This document shows positions 33,422 through 46,746 of a stretch of DNA of 64,000 bases, piece after piece. Source of the stretch: Podocnemis expansa. Its lineage: Eukaryota > Chordata > Testudines > Podocnemididae. The stretch covers positions 16,820,205-16,884,204 of the forward strand of contig ML682059.1 in the NCBI GenBank assembly GCA_007922195.1. The letters run 5' to 3'. Positions within the stretch are counted from its first letter, which is position 1; each line of letters begins with the position of its first letter. The position numbers and the translations under genes are program-made. The notes beneath the pieces are model-generated. The model searched no databases, had not been told where the DNA came from, and worked only from the letters and a program-made list of their open reading frames with translations.

Positions 33422-34020
33422 GACACAAGCATGCACTTATTTTCCATTAATACCATGTCATTTTGTATTAATTATAATTACTGGTATTAATTATGTTACT
33501 GGGATCTAATCCAGCAGCCATTTAAGTAAAAGGCAATCCTGCTGTTGTCTCCATGAGTGCAGGAAGAAACCATGTTGAGCAAAAGCTACTCCCCTGACAG
33601 TCACTTTTGATAAAGGAATTATTTTATATCCAGCTCTACCCAAGAGTTTCTATTGTTCCCTCTTTTCATTTTGACAGTATTTCTTTGAAACCTAAGTGAA
33701 TGTAAAACAAACAAGGAACTAAGATAATGTATTTAATGCACCATCTCCTTTTAGCACACAAGAGGGGGTGCCCTAGTCAAGGACTGAATGTAGGCAGTCC
33801 AAGTCAATTAGATCCAGGCATTAACACCAAAGAATTGATATGCATTCCTGGATCCAAATTAGCCTTTGTGAGTGAATTGAGACTACTGTAGAGAAACTTG
33901 TAGTTGCCACAAGGGCAGAAAGCCATGTGTAATTTTCTTGGAGATCCCTTTCCACAATGGATACTGAACCTTCCTTAGGCAATGACTATGCCTACATTGG
34001 GGGTGGGGGGGGTGTTAACT
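33422..34020. other. Unassigned DNA
   Basis: No gene or recognised repeat. Confidence 0.4.
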
Positions 34021-34023
34021 CTA

Positions 34024-34250
34024 GGGTATGGCTGCACTGGACACAGTGCAGAGATACCTGAGGCCAACCCGCTTCCTGCCCTGTCCCTGGTCCTGATCGT
34101 AAAGCTGACTTAAATACTTAAGTTAACTTTCAGGGCAGGAGTTAAGCAAGTGCTTAGGTTGACTTAATAAATTCTAACTATAGCCTGGGAGTTGCTTAAG
34201 TCGACTTAAGGCAGGTTAAGTCAACTTAAACCTTCAGTGCAGGCATAACC
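34024..34250. mobile_element. Short inverted-repeat DNA transposon
   Basis: Ends GGGTATGGCTGCACTGG and, inverted, GGTTATGCCTGCACTGAAGG. The interior holds AAGTTAACTT and AAGTCGACTTAA motifs, as at 54290-54661. I see no matching 3-bp flanks. Confidence 0.65.
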
Positions 34251-34409
34251 AATGAGACTTGTAGACTATTACTAGGGGCAAACCCATTTCACTAAGTAAT
34301 AATATAAAAACCCAATAGAAATGCCAGCATTTCATAGTGAAATTATCAAAAAAAGAGAGTGAAATGTTCTAACTCCATATTAAAAGAAAAACCTTAGTTT
34401 TGGTTGCAG

Positions 34410-34542
34410 ATACAACAAGTTTTTTTTCTTTGTCGGATGGAGATATTGCTCAGCTTCCTAGTTGTCACTTTCATTCTCATTTTGATGAATCATGGAAGAT
34501 TGTTTGTGTTCCCTAAGAAAGTTATATGTGTCAAAGGGGAAT
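34410..34542 (+). other. Possible first coding exon of a secreted protein (weak)
   Basis: A short open frame starts at ATG 34437 with a signal-peptide-like N terminus: MEILLSFLVVTFILILM, a Met then a long hydrophobic run. It is followed by a basic segment KKVICVKGE. A consensus-like donor GTAAGC begins at 34543, and TTGGTTGCAG just upstream could be an acceptor for a 5' UTR exon. If unspliced, the frame stops at 34590-34592 after 52 codons. No family is recognised. A hydrophobic run can arise by chance in AT-rich DNA. Confidence 0.25.
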
Positions 34543-34592
34543 GTAAGCAATATCATCACCACAAATCTCATTCCAAGATATTTTTAGATTGA

Positions 34593-35386
34593 GTATTTGT
34601 AGAGAGGTATGACACTTCTTTCGATGGACTTCAAAAGATTTGCTTGTACACATGTGACAGGAAGATCAGACCAAAGCTTTCTCAGAGAGACTAAATATTT
34701 CCCCAAACCATGCGGTTATATTACCTACACATTCAGAAATTCAACCATTATATTCCCTGTCTAGGAACACTGACTTCAAAAGAGCTTTACAGCACAGTGA
34801 ATCAAATACATTTCTTCCAATGAGGAAAATTCTTTGCTACCATGGCTGATACCATTATTTATTCCAAACAAAAATATAGTTAAAGAACATTATTAATTTT
34901 GAAACATCAAGCACTAAAAAGTTAGGGAATGTAAGTATTTAAGTTCCCTGTGCAGCTTAGTTCACCCTTCTTCTGCATATGCTTTATGACACAGTCTTTA
35001 ATTATATCATCATATACCATTTTTTCCACAGGATCCTGTCTCATTCAGAGCACAAGATGGATGGTGCTCAGTTAATGAGCAACTATTCAATATTTTGTTT
35101 TATCCTCATAATTACCTGAGTTCTTTGACCTTATTTACTGTACACTATGTAAACTGTGTTCTAATGGGAGATTTATTAATTTCTTTGTGGGCTGTTCCAG
35201 CAAGTTTGTCAGTTCAGTGTACAAGTGCTTCACAAATCTCTGTGACGTTACGGAATCCCCATGTGATAGGCACAGAGAAATTACACTCAGAACAGGTTTC
35301 TGTTAGTTTTGGGTGCTTGGCCAGAGAAGCCTAAAACTAGACTTTTCATAGTATATGGAATTAAATAGTAATACATACAGTTAGAA
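34593..35386. other. Unassigned AT-rich DNA
   Basis: No supported gene or repeat. Confidence 0.4.
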
Positions 35387-35570
35387 AGTTTCAAAGGGGT
35401 AGCTGTGTTAGTCTAGTTCCAGAAAACAAACAGGGAATCCTGTGGCACTTAAAGACTAACAAATTTATTTATCACATGAGCTTTCATGGGAAAAAAAATC
35501 ACAGTTCATCAGACTCATCTTCAAAGCAAAGTGAGATTTTCTCCCACAAAAGCTCATGTGAGAACTATAG
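35387..35570. mobile_element. GTCCTGTGGCAC-family element
   Basis: AGTTTCAAAGGGGTAGCTGT gives the left end. GAATCCTGTGGCACTTAAAG and TTTATTTATCACATGAGC follow, then the central inverse GATTTTCTCCCACAAAAGC. The right arm is missing. Confidence 0.7.
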
Positions 35571-37863
35571 ATTTGAAGCACAGAATCCATAGTCTTCAGC
35601 ACTTATGTAAATCAGACCCCAGGTTCTCAACTCCGGGACCTAGAAAATGAGATAGCATTCAATTGCTTTAACTATGAGACCTTTCTACTCACAGTCCCCC
35701 ACCTCATGTGCAACTAGAGCTTGGTGAAATTTTTGGACTGTCCTAGGAAGGAAGCTCATGGGTTCCAGCCCCTGCTCCCAAGTGGGGATTAAAACTAGGC
35801 TTTCCAATGTACTGCATGTAACCATTGATTGAAAGGTTATGGGGCAGGCTTCTTGATTTTTTGTGAATGTATCCTTTCAAGTCCTTTACTTTTATTAAAA
35901 ATTCCCAAAAGGAATATCTTTTTTTTTTAGTCTGAAATAAAATTATTCCAACTGTTTTGAAAATTAAAAAAAAAAAAAAAAAAAAAATCAGTTGCAGACT
36001 GGGTTTAACAGCCTCCCTCCCACCCCCGAACAGCCAATGAACTGATAAACCATTTATTCTTAGGGCTCTAGTCACTACAGACCTACAGTCTTCTGCAACA
36101 AAAGCATCAGCAGGCCTAAGGACAACAGTCTTCTTTACTATACAATTCTGATTTATCCCAGAACAAGTCCTTCTTCTTATATATGGCAGAGATCCTATGG
36201 AAAAAAAATAGTTTTAATCATGTAAATCATCATGCAGAGACAAAAGGGAACTTGATTAATGTTTCACAGACAACTTTTCTTTTGGCTTGTTCAAACTTTT
36301 GAATGACTTCATTATTTAAATAAAGTTCTATTAGAAGGGATGAATTCTGAGTTATTACAGAGAATTCTTTCTTGGGTAACTCGCTGGTGAGACTTGCCCA
36401 TGTGCTCAGGGTTTAACAATCAAATAGTCAAAACTACTAAGAAAGTGGTTACAACTAAGCTTCAGAGATGTCTCTCAACAAATGTTTATAACACTTGGGG
36501 AAATGTAGTCTGAAGCCACAGAGGTCTATACTTTGGATTAGAGTGATGTGTGGTTTATATTGGCTTTCATTTGGAATAAACCAGAATGAAGGGCCACAGC
36601 AGCAACAATTATATGTAGAGGGAGCATGACTCTGATTAACTAAGGACTTTTCTAGCTCCAAGCATTTTATAGGTGACATGGTATGCATCTATAGTCTTAA
36701 GTATCATTAATATATCATTTAGCTATAGCTACCTATATTTTCTCTATCAGCCTACCCCGAGTCTTCAGTAAAAATCCTTCTCCTCCTCCCCATATTCAGG
36801 CAAATGGGGGGGGGCAAAAACCTGAACATCTAATTGCTTCAGTTGTACTCTTTTCTATAGTGCCCAGTGAAAAACCCCTCATAGAGGCTTGATTCACTGT
36901 TTTGTCAAAGACCACATCAATCATTTTGTCAGTTCTTCTTATTATCATTTGAATTTTTTTTCCTAGACTGATATCTACATTGCCTCATGTATCAAATGCA
37001 TACCTTTGTCACATCATACTAGGAAATATGTAATTCTTTCTTCTTTCCACTAGTTCCTTACATCCGTTGAAAGAACATTTGTAGTACTGTGCAGCCTGCA
37101 TATACACAAGATCTAGATTGTACATGAACACACACAGTCCAAGAACTCTTTTAGTTCCACGTAAATCTACAAATTGATTTTGTCACGTCAATGTTTGCAT
37201 TTGAGGATTTAGTAAACACCTTTCCTACTAGACCCTTCATGACATACCCATGCTAGTTCTATTATACAGTGACTTTGTTATCTATCTGCCTTGTGCCTAA
37301 CAGGGTGTATGAATACCACAATTATGAAAACATGCCAATTAATTGGCCTATAAACTGTAATCTTGACCTGTCATTATATTCCATTGAAAAAGTCCATTTA
37401 CCAGGGGGCTAATGTACAGCTCTAGTGTTAAGTTTCCTTGACCTAATGTGTTGGTTAGATCAGGAGCTCACAACATTTTGAGGATAGCAACATGGCTAGG
37501 AGAGTTCCCAGCCATGTGCAACACACCTAGGCTCGCCCTGTGAGACACCCCCAATAGCACCACTTTCAGCAGGTTCAAGTAGCACCTTAAAAACTGCCTG
37601 TAAAGTGAAAAAATGCACATACACCCCCCCATGCTTTAGGCCAAGCACCTCTGAAAGTGCTTGTGAGGGGGCTGCTAGCATCTCCAAAGGAAAACTTTAC
37701 CTGTCCCCCATGGTCATAAACTCAGCTGTCCTTTTACAGGGGGATGGAGGCCATTGACTGTTCTGTCATGGGGTCTGGAATTGTTGTCGGTAGGTCTGGC
37801 TACATCAATCATCACCAAGATGGTAGGTCTTCTTCCTTATATGGAATTTGCATACAAGGCAGA
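35571..37863. other. Unassigned AT-rich unique-looking DNA
   Basis: Contains a poly-A run at about 35964-35987. No gene, RNA gene or element ends were identified in 2.3 kb. Confidence 0.45.
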
Positions 37864-38239
37864 GCACAGGTCAGGGGTGTCAACTATGTGACCCACAGCT
37901 AAATGTGGCCTTCAAACCTTGTGCATCCAGCCCACAACTGCACTCCATGGGAACATACTCTCCCTAACAAAGAGAGAGTAATCTCACATACCCAGTGGTC
38001 TGCAGTGCCATGAGTGTATCAGTTCTCATGACATCATGGAGTGCTGGATATATGACACTGCACTCCACACTCTCGCCTTAAGAGAAAGAGATCAGAGCAC
38101 ATATTTGCATACACAGTACTCCACAATGGTGCATGATAGCTGTAGCATTTCAATTTAAGGTGTGTACAATCCACTTGAAATACATTTAAGTCAAATCTAG
38201 CCAGTCATAGCAAATGAGTTTTACACCTCTAGCAGGGCA
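37864..38239. mobile_element. hAT-type MITE, decayed
   Basis: The element proper is 37872-38231. The left end CAGGGGTGTCAACTATG pairs with CAAATGAGTTTTACACCTCT inverted on the right. The 8-bp flanks GCACAGGT and GCAGGGCA match only partly. No coding capacity. Confidence 0.6.
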
Positions 38240-39073
38240 AGTGCAGGTCAGTAACAGTCCCTGCCTTCCAGCCCAGGCAGGGCGAGGCAGCAAATAACCT
38301 CAGGGTTTCAGCCCCTCTAGCAGGGCAAGCTCAGTTCAATAAACAGTCAAGGTTCACTAGGTGGGGTTCAATGTCGGGTTTGGAGCAATATGGGTTGAGA
38401 GGAGGGAGACGCAGGCCCACCCACTCCACTGCGTCTCAGCCCAGGGCCCTACCGGGTGGCCAGGGGCCACCCAATAGCTGGCAATGTGCCTGCCAAAACA
38501 CACTGGCTGTGCGGGCCTAGCCCATAGCCCTCTGGGCTACTTCCTCCTTCCCCCTTTAGGGACCTTCCCTTCACCAGAACCCCAGGTACCTTGCTAGAGG
38601 AATGCCTGTCAGGCCTTCGGCATTCAGCATTGGTTGGTCTGGAAATCCCTCCACAGTCTCCACCAGCAGTAGCTCTTCCAGGTTGCAGGAGTTAGGTGGG
38701 CCAGGATCAACAGTGTCCTCTGCTGAGGGCAGCTTGTCAAGGCCCTGTGGGCTTCACACGTCCCCTCCGTCTGGCAGGTCCTTGGCTGAGGGTTATTCCT
38801 CTGGGTCCTCTCCTGGGGGGCTAGGTGGGGGCGTTGAGGCACTGGTCACTCCTTCACTCTTCCCAGCAAGGGAGATCCACCTTCACTGCTGCATGTCTTC
38901 TTCTCCTTCTCCTCCCTGGCTGCCCAGTTTGTTCCCTTAAATAGTCCTCCCCTCCTCTAGTCCAGCCCCTTTGGATCTGGGCCATAACTGGGCCTATACC
39001 ATCCCCTGGCCAGCAGGAGGAGTGCAGGAGCTCAGGCTCCCTCTCCAAGGGGGGGGCACTCCAGCTTGCTACA
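38232..39073 (-). repeat. GC-rich block, possible LTR in minus orientation
   Basis: Read on the minus strand it begins TGTAGCAAGCTGGAGTGCC, like the solo LTR at 48370 that begins TGTAGCAGGAAGG. It has a TATA-like GGACTATTTAAGGG (about 38935-38948). Its other boundary is unclear. CTAGCAGGGCAAG occurs twice near that side (about 38230 and 38318). The open frames in it show no motif. Confidence 0.35.
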
Positions 39074-40589
39074 CTGCTCCCAAGCTGGACTTTGGTTCCT
39101 CAGTCCTTCTATGATACTGAGAAGGGGTAATCCAGTCACTTTTGACTTTCAGCTATGCTTCTCCTTGAAGATTCACCCAGTATTTCATATATCATTTTTG
39201 AAACCCTATGCAACACTCTGAGGGTCTAGGGGACTGTTTGTGATCATCTCTCACATTAATATTTCATATTTGCAATAATCCATATGTGATGCACCATGTT
39301 TGGTAACAATAGAAAGGTTGTAATCTGCTAGGAATAGATATATGGCTTATATGTAGGTATCATATCTGTATTAGAAATTAGGAATATATTTGTTTTATTT
39401 CTACTCCAAGTCATTTGATCCTAAGGCAATTGCAGACTGGGTGTCTGCAAAACCATAGTCTTCTTTATGGCCCATTAAGGGAGCTCACAGCTACAGCAGG
39501 CCTAGGAAGAAACCCATGTGATGAGTGACACAGATTGACAATATGACTCAGCTCCATTTTGATTTGGCAAGGACTCTGAGAGCATGGGGAAAATCAAAGA
39601 TGATAGAAGGCAGGGGCCCCATCTCCATTTTGTCTTTAGTCTTCAGTCTGTCTGCAACCAACACCCTCCTCTGGAACTATTCTTCTGGGGCTGAACAAAG
39701 GACTGAGACTGACCCAGATGTTGGGTGCATACCAGAGGAATTGGACTAACCTGCAAACTACAGATTCTTCAAGGACTTGCTTTCTGTGATGTCTAAATCA
39801 TTTGTATGTATGCGATTCACTTTGACCCTTTAACATCTCTCATATTTTGTTTATTCTCTTTTTGTATGAAACCTTTAGTTGCAGCTACTAAAGGATTGGC
39901 TGGCAGCATAGTATTTTGTGTAAGATCCAAATCTATATTGTTCTGGGTGATATTGCTAGCCGTCTGGGGTCAGAAGAACCTATTTCTTTAAGAGACCAAG
40001 TGGCTAGGTGTTGACTGGAGAAGCTGAGTATGATAAAGGGAGCTGTTGCTATTTTGTAATGGTTGGTGGTGACCAGAGTGGGGAATCAGAAGCATGTTTT
40101 GTTACTGACTGGGAGACTGGTTTAAGTACCACCCATCAGTGGTTTCCGGGTTTGGCCCCTGGTTTTGCAGCTTGCCCTGATTTTTGCACATTCAGAAGGT
40201 TATCCCAGGAGATGCAGGTCACACTCTACATAGACAAGGCTTTTCCTAACAAGACCTAGCCACCTGCTCTACTGGTACAGGGTCACAAGGAATACATAGT
40301 TCATGAGGTCCATGTAACTTGGTGTGTCCTGCTTAAGACTGATTTCCTTGAGCTACCTGCTCATACTGCTTGTTCTCCTGGTAACCTCTGACATGTCTTG
40401 GGCTCTTACCTCCAGGAATTTGACAGTCAGTACTCCTGCTCTGACCACTAGGTCAGAATGCCAGCATCCAGAGCATAACAAGTAGTTCTTTTGGTCACAG
40501 CGTTCTACTGAGGGCTCATGTTCAACTAATTATCCACCACAGTCTCCTTTTTTTTTTTTCAGTCACTGTTTCCCAGGAAAGAGTACCAC
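39074..40589. other. Unassigned DNA
   Basis: No gene recognised. The small frames 39525-39749 and 40008-40259 carry no motif. The 39.5-40.5 kb segment may be an old repeat, but I cannot place it. Confidence 0.35.
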
Positions 40590-41479
40590 AGACTGTAAGC
40601 ATGGCCTACATTTTGTTCTAGGTGTATACACTTACACTTAGCCACATTAAAACACACATTATTCTCAACTGACCAAGTAATTTAGATCACTCTGAATCAA
40701 TTATGAGCTGTCATTATTTACCATTTTCTTGTAAACTGTGTTATTTGAAAACTTTATTAGAGATGATTTTATGTTTTCTTCCACATCATTGATAAAAAGT
40801 ACTAAATAGTATAGGACCAAAAACTGATCCTTGCAGAATTCTACTCCTAGTAGACATATTCAATAATTTCTGGGTTTATAGTTACATTTTGAGAAAAATC
40901 AGTTAGCCAGTCTTTAACTTGTGAAAAGCTCATTTTATATCATAATAGTTATTTAATCAAAATGTTATGCATACCAACTCAAGCTACCTATAAAGGTCTA
41001 AGTATATTATATCAGCACTGTTACCTGTAGCTATCAAACTTGTAATCTCATGCAAAAAAAACATATCTGGTTAGTCTGGCAGAATCTTTTTTCCATAAAC
41101 ACACATTGATTTGTATCACTTATAAATTGCCTTCTTTTTATTCTTTATTAGTCAAATCCCATGACAGCTGCTCCATTATCTTGTCTGCAACTGATGTCAA
41201 GTCTGAAGTCCTACTATTACCCGTGTTATCCAATTTACTGTTTTTAAAAATTGGCACAGCTTTAGGTACCTTCAAGTCTTCTGGAACTTCTCCAGTTCTC
41301 CAACCTGTTAAATTCAATATTAACAGTACAGCAAGCTTCTTAGCCTGCTCTTTAAAACTCTTGGATGGAAGTTATCTGGATCTGCTGATTTTAAAATATC
41401 TAACTTTCATAGGTTCAGTTTAATAATCTCCAGAGAATGGAATGGAAAATCAGCTATCATCACCGTAATATGAGACAAT

Positions 41480-41940
41480 GGCTATGGATACACTTACAAA
41501 ATTACTTTGAAGTAGTTAATTCAAAATAACTACTCTGAATTAAATTTGAAGTTATTTTTTGAATTAGCAGTATTTTGAAGGTATTATTTCAAATTAGGAG
41601 TCCAGGGAAGACTCTCTAATTTGAAATAAGGTAAGAATTAGAGAGTCTTCACTAGACTATCTAATTCTAGATAGCAGAAGGCAGACAAAAGAAAAAAAAT
41701 AGGGCCATTATTTCAAATTAAGCCTATTCCATGGCTTAGAATGGTTTAGTTCAAAATAATAACTTTGAAGTAACACTATTTTGAAATAAAAGCAGGCTTT
41801 ATTATTTTGCATTAGTGCTTCATTATTTTGAATTAAGGAAGCACTTAATTTGAAATAACAAAATGCATTCATGGAGAGGAAAAAGTTATTTCAATTTAAG
41901 CCTCCTTAAATCAAAATAACTTCTAAGTGTAGACATACCC
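41480..41940. mobile_element. Short inverted-repeat DNA transposon inside the LINE relic
   Basis: Ends GGCTATGGATACACTTA and, inverted, GGGTATGTCTACACTTAG. The interior carries TTTGAAATAA and TTCAAAATAA motifs. Flanking AAT and TAT agree at two of three positions. LINE-like sequence continues on both sides. Confidence 0.75.
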
Positions 41941-42408
41941 TATGTTATGTTCCCCATCCTCAAATACAGAACTAATATTTATTGAACACCTCTTCCTTTT
42001 CTGCATTTCATTTGATAAGTCCACCATTTTTATCTAGTAATTGATCAATACAGTTGTCATGATTCTTTTTGTTACTAATATATTTAAAAAAAAACCCTCT
42101 TATTGCCCTAACTCTGTTGGTCATAGATTTCTCCTTGTAACCTTCTGCTTTTTGTGGCAATGCCATTCCTAGCTTATAATTTATAATAGTCATTATCAAC
42201 TTCCTCTTTCTTTCCTTGGCTTGTCTGGGATTCTAGTAAGATTCTCTTAACCAATTCCTAAACATCATTTACATTTTTTTTGTGATTAAATTGTTCCTCT
42301 CACCTGACTTATCTCAGAATTGTTTTCAGCTTGTTATCTCATATTGGCTATCTCATACTGGTATCATAATTGGTATTTCAGCTTGGTATCTCATAATTGT
42401 TTTCAGGC

Positions 42409-42410
<2 letters not shown>

Positions 42411-42446
<36 letters not shown>

Positions 42447-42448
42447 GT
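42411..42448. repeat. GT dinucleotide microsatellite
   Basis: About 19 tandem GT units with one GC interruption near the right end. Confidence 0.95.
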
Positions 42449-42960
42449 ATTACTGCTCTGGACTTTATTCTGTTTGCACATTATAAAAGTGATCAAGACA
42501 CATTAGCTTGAACTTAGGCTGCCATTAATTTTTAGTTCTAAGTTCCACTCTATTTGTAAAGACAAGGTGTAACAGAGAATTCTCATGTATTTGCTTCAAC
42601 ATTTTTTGAGTCAGGAAATTGTTTAGAAATTCCAAGGAAATTTCAGTTCTGGCAGCATGAGACCTTGAATCCATGTCATTTATGTTGAAGTCCCCAGTGA
42701 CCACACAACTTTTTTACCCACACACTATAGATAGGTGCATAAAGAGGCAGGCATCCTGTTCCCTAATATGATTTTGTGGTCTGTAGCAATAACAACTAGC
42801 AACCCATATTGTGTTTTGTTAAGATATTAATCCAAAAGCATTCAAGATAATTTTCTTCTGCATTATCAGTGACTCAGAAACAGGTCATCAATAACATTTC
42901 CAGTCTGAGATACTGTTTGTTGTAGTAGGCAAGCTTGGAAGTGATGGATACATGTATCAC

Positions 42961-44464
42961 TGTGGACAAGTACACATTCAGCAGGAAAACGTGCAACCTC
43001 ATTGACACCTCAAGATGATAAAAAGATACTGAAAGTGCTTAGGTATCCAGGGTTGCTGAGGGATGTGAGCACTTAAGTAACTTATTACTTCAGGGCTCAA
43101 TTATAGCTTTACCATGAACCCATAGAGCCAATCAGAAGGCAGCTTATTTCTCTAACTAATCTAGTCTTTTGAGCTTCTCCTCATGCTAGGGAAGTGTCCA
43201 GTTTTTGGTATGTAACAAGGGTACATATTTCCAGTGGCACACATGTGTTGTTAAAATAGTCGTGCTAGGATAGTTAGTATGTTTTGGGGAGCTGTAACTA
43301 AGACTCCACCCCCCCCCATCCCTTTGCAGTCAGAATGCAGAAGACATGTATTAGACAATAGAATAGAACACTCTTTCGCATGCGGCCATCTGCAGATTAG
43401 ATTGCTAGTGCAAGGGGGTGAGAAATTCCCCATGCCTTGTATTACTTTGCAAGGCTGTGCAAGTTAAACCAGTCTTCCACCACTTAATGTCAAAGGACAG
43501 ATACTATCTGGTTATTATGCATTTGTGGGCTTGATCAGTTGTCCAGAACATGATATTCTACCCAGCATAATCATCTCTGCCTTCCCTGAATTATATTTCA
43601 ACCAGCTACATTTAATCTCCTCTAATCACTTGAATAAAGTCCTGCATACTTTGATTTAGTTGTGAGCATTTATTATTCTTTTCACCTTTCATTAAGAATT
43701 ATCTTTTACTCTTATTATCAATACTGTTATTACGTAACATTGCAAATCTGGTATGGAATAGATTAAAATCTTTATTTTATTTAGTTTGTCCAAAACTTCT
43801 GTAACTCTTTATCGTGTAACATTTACCATTCTAAAAGGTGTATAGATCGAGCCGGATGGAAAAAAAGATTGTTTCTAAAAGCCTTCAACATCTGTTTTTG
43901 TTTCAAAGTTGAATGAAAACTAAATCTTCTTCTAAAAAATCACAAAAAAAAAAAAAAAAAAACAGAGCAAGAAGGCAAAAGATGCCAGCTGGGATGTAGA
44001 AGACCCAAGTTAAAATAGTTGCTTTGCCTGTTTTGGAACTAGAACTTGGACATGTGTTTACCAAATGACAGCTGAGTGCCCTATGCATCATGCTATAAAA
44101 CCAGTGTCTGGAGTTCCCTTCTTCCACGTTGTATAAATAATTAACTATTGACAGGGTCTAGTATGGGGAATTAGGGCACTCAGCTGGGATGTACATTCAA
44201 GTATTGCTCTGAATTAGGCAAAGTGAGGACTTGACCTGAATTTATCAGACCACCAGTCAAAAGCATGATGCTCTATTGCAGTTTCACTCTCTTTGGAGAG
44301 AAATTTCATGATGAGAAAACTTTATGACAGAAACTTTGTCAAAAGTGATACACTTATAGGAAAAGTTTTGCTTTCCAAGCCAACAGTATAACAAAACAAC
44401 AAACAACAAAAAAACCAAATATCAACAACAACAAATAACAAAACTTTCCCAACCAGCTCTAATG
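42961..44464. other. Unassigned AT-rich DNA
   Basis: No gene recognised. Poly-A at about 43945-43962 and a CAA-rich stretch at about 44391-44445. Confidence 0.4.
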
Positions 44465-44632
44465 ATGACAGTCCTGTGGCACTTTAAAAACTAACAAATT
44501 TCTTCAGGGATAAGCTTTCATGGGCTGCAACCCACTTCATCAGATGCCAAGAGAAATTTGTTATTCTTCAGGTGCCACAGAACTCCAGTTGGTTTTGCTA
44601 CATATAGACTAAAATGGCTACCCCTGTGGAAC
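44465..44632. mobile_element. GTCCTGTGGCAC-family element
   Basis: CAGTCCTGTGGCACTTTAAA and GATAAGCTTTCATGGGCTGC, then the inverse CAGGTGCCACAGAACTCCAG and AAAATGGCTACCCCTGTGG as the right end. Confidence 0.75.
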
Positions 44633-45178
44633 TTACCACGCATCTCTAGTAACAGAAAATCTAAAAATCATGTTTTATGTCTTAGGGTCATTGTAGGTAA
44701 ACATGATTGCTTGTGCCTGTGCACAGATAAATTGTTGGAACTTTTTACTGTATTAAAATCGCATTGGCCATTATTTAGTGAAATAACCAAAAATGAGTGT
44801 GCATTTTCGCACTTTTATCCAAGCAGGCAATAATTCATAAAGATTCAACTACCATTACAGAGAGGTTGAAGGAAGATGGATCAGATGGCAAGGGAGAATC
44901 AAAGGAAGTCAAAATTAAACCAAAGGCAAAGAAACTCTAGATTTTCATAGCTGCAGCTCCCCCTGTAGGGGCCAGAATTAATTCTGGCCCAATTCTTCTT
45001 CAGTGACATTAGAGTCATTTAGTTCTGTGTATTCCTCCAGCATTGGGTAACACATCACAGATAAGACTTATTTTTTATTACTAATATTGATGCTGTTTTC
45101 CAGATCACCATGATTTTGTCTACGGGGAGCTTTCCTATCTGTAAAACAAAACACAAACAAAAACCAATCAACCAAACA
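44633..45178. other. Unassigned DNA
   Basis: No supported gene or repeat. An A-rich stretch lies at about 45142-45181. Confidence 0.35.
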
Positions 45179-45927
45179 AAAAGGAAACCTGTGGCATTTT
45201 TAGAGACCAACAAATTTATTTTTCACATCAGCTTTTGTGGGCATGATCCCACTTCATCAGATGCATGAAATGGAAAATGTAATATGTAGCTGTATATATG
45301 CATACAGAAAAGGATGGTCACAAGGTCAATTCGAAGAGTTCCATGGGGATAGTCTGCTAGCTTGTGTCAGCAAGGTAAAGAAGTTGTTTTGATTTAAACA
45401 GTGTGGAAGAAGGAAACTAGAGCTATAAGCAAGAACTGAGAAGGTGATAATGGTAATAGAGGGGAAATTATCTTTGGTAATGAGTTAGCCATTCCAAATC
45501 CCTAATCAAATCCAGTGAGAAGGTGTCTAGCTTGCATATGAATTCCAGCTTGGCAGTTTGATGTATAGTCTGTTTTGGAAGGTTCCTCCCCCCCCCCCCC
45601 GAAGTACTGTAAGTAGTATGTTTTTTACAGAATGTCCAGGTAGATTGAAATCTTATCCTCCTGTTTTTTGTTTGTTTGTTTTTTATGATACCATGCTTGA
45701 TGTCTGATTTGTGTCCGTTCATTCTTTTGTGCAGAGACAGTTTAGTTTGGCAAACGTGTATAGCAGAGGGGTATTGTTGGCATATATGACATTGATAGAT
45801 CTGCAGGTGAATGAGCCCCTGATGGAATGGCTGATTTGGTTAGGTAAATTTGTTGGTCTTTAAAATTGCCACAGAACTCCTTTTATGTTTTGCTTCAACA
45901 GACTAACATGAATACCCTTCTGGAACT
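45179..45927. mobile_element. Long member of the GTCCTGTGGCAC family (about 750 bp)
   Basis: The left arm AAGGAAACCTGTGGCAT and CAGCTTTTGTGGGCATGATC is mirrored by GTTGGTCTTTAAAATTGCCA and CAGACTAACATGAATACCC on the right. About 550 bp of internal sequence, absent from the short copies, may derive from a parent element. I see no convincing transposase frame in it. A C-run interrupts it at about 45589-45600. Confidence 0.6.
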
Positions 45928-46746
45928 CTTCCTATCCATTGTTTTCTTCATGTGATACTGCAAGAGTGGTTTTCTCCTACCACTTTTGCAGTTCTTCAGT
46001 TAAGGGTACTAGAGCAGTAGTTTGGTACAGAAGACCCTAACAAATCTTCATTAATGAAGAAGTAGCCTAGTGAGCATTTCTGACTGTCGTGTCTTGGTGA
46101 GGTAACCAAAATTTTAAAATGGAAGGCATAAAATGTAGTTTGTTTATGGATTTTAAAAGTGTGCTATAGTATCTGCTAATAAATAATTGCTGAGAAGTAG
46201 AGTGAGACCATTTTTTACTAGCCAGAAAAGAAGATGTACAGATTATCAGCATGGAAATGTGAACAACATATTTTTCAACAACATATTTTTGAATTACACT
46301 ATATGTTGCAACATGATTAACTATCCTTGACTTTTTGAGACTTCTTTTACAATTTCCACAACAATATCACCTTCCCTCTTACCACCCCCTGATCCAATTT
46401 CCTGGCCAAACATTATGATCACTCTTTTTATGATGATCTAGTCCCAATTTATTTTATTCTTCTAGATCACAGGATGATATTTAGGCTAGTCCCTTGTCCA
46501 GTTAGTCTCTGTCTCAGAAATGCAGGTTATCTAGTGCAGTCCAGGTGGAACCCATATCACTATTTAAATAACATATACTCAAGAGCATAACAATATTTTA
46601 AGTTCACTATTGTGCCTCTGCAAGTGTGTTGAAAGGTCCTGGCCTGTCTGGGGACTGCTGGAGTGCATATGTACAAGAAGAAGAAAGACTCACTTCTGCG
46701 GATTTTCACTTACTCTTTCTTCCATTACCTTTGCTTTCTCCTCGAG
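45928..46746. other. Unassigned AT-rich DNA
   Basis: No supported gene. Confidence 0.35.

Larger units (their letters stand above)
40590..42960 (-). mobile_element. Old CR1/L3-like LINE relic, split by a MITE
   Basis: Minus-strand coding is badly decayed but recognisable by segment. Near 42680 the DNA corresponds to the start of the endonuclease (a DFNINDMDSR-like stretch). Near 41230-41300 there is the reverse transcriptase block around LEDLKVPKAVPIFKN. Nearer the left side, segments match the catalytic part of CR1-type enzymes. Order and orientation are consistent over 2.4 kb. The element at 41480-41940 interrupts it, and a GT microsatellite has grown within it. Assignment rests on remembered CR1/L3 text and should be checked by alignment. 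Confidence 0.65.

Noticed and set aside
42411..42448. GT-rich stretch giving Cys-Val repeats in two frames
   Set aside because: Simple microsatellite; the peptide is an artefact.
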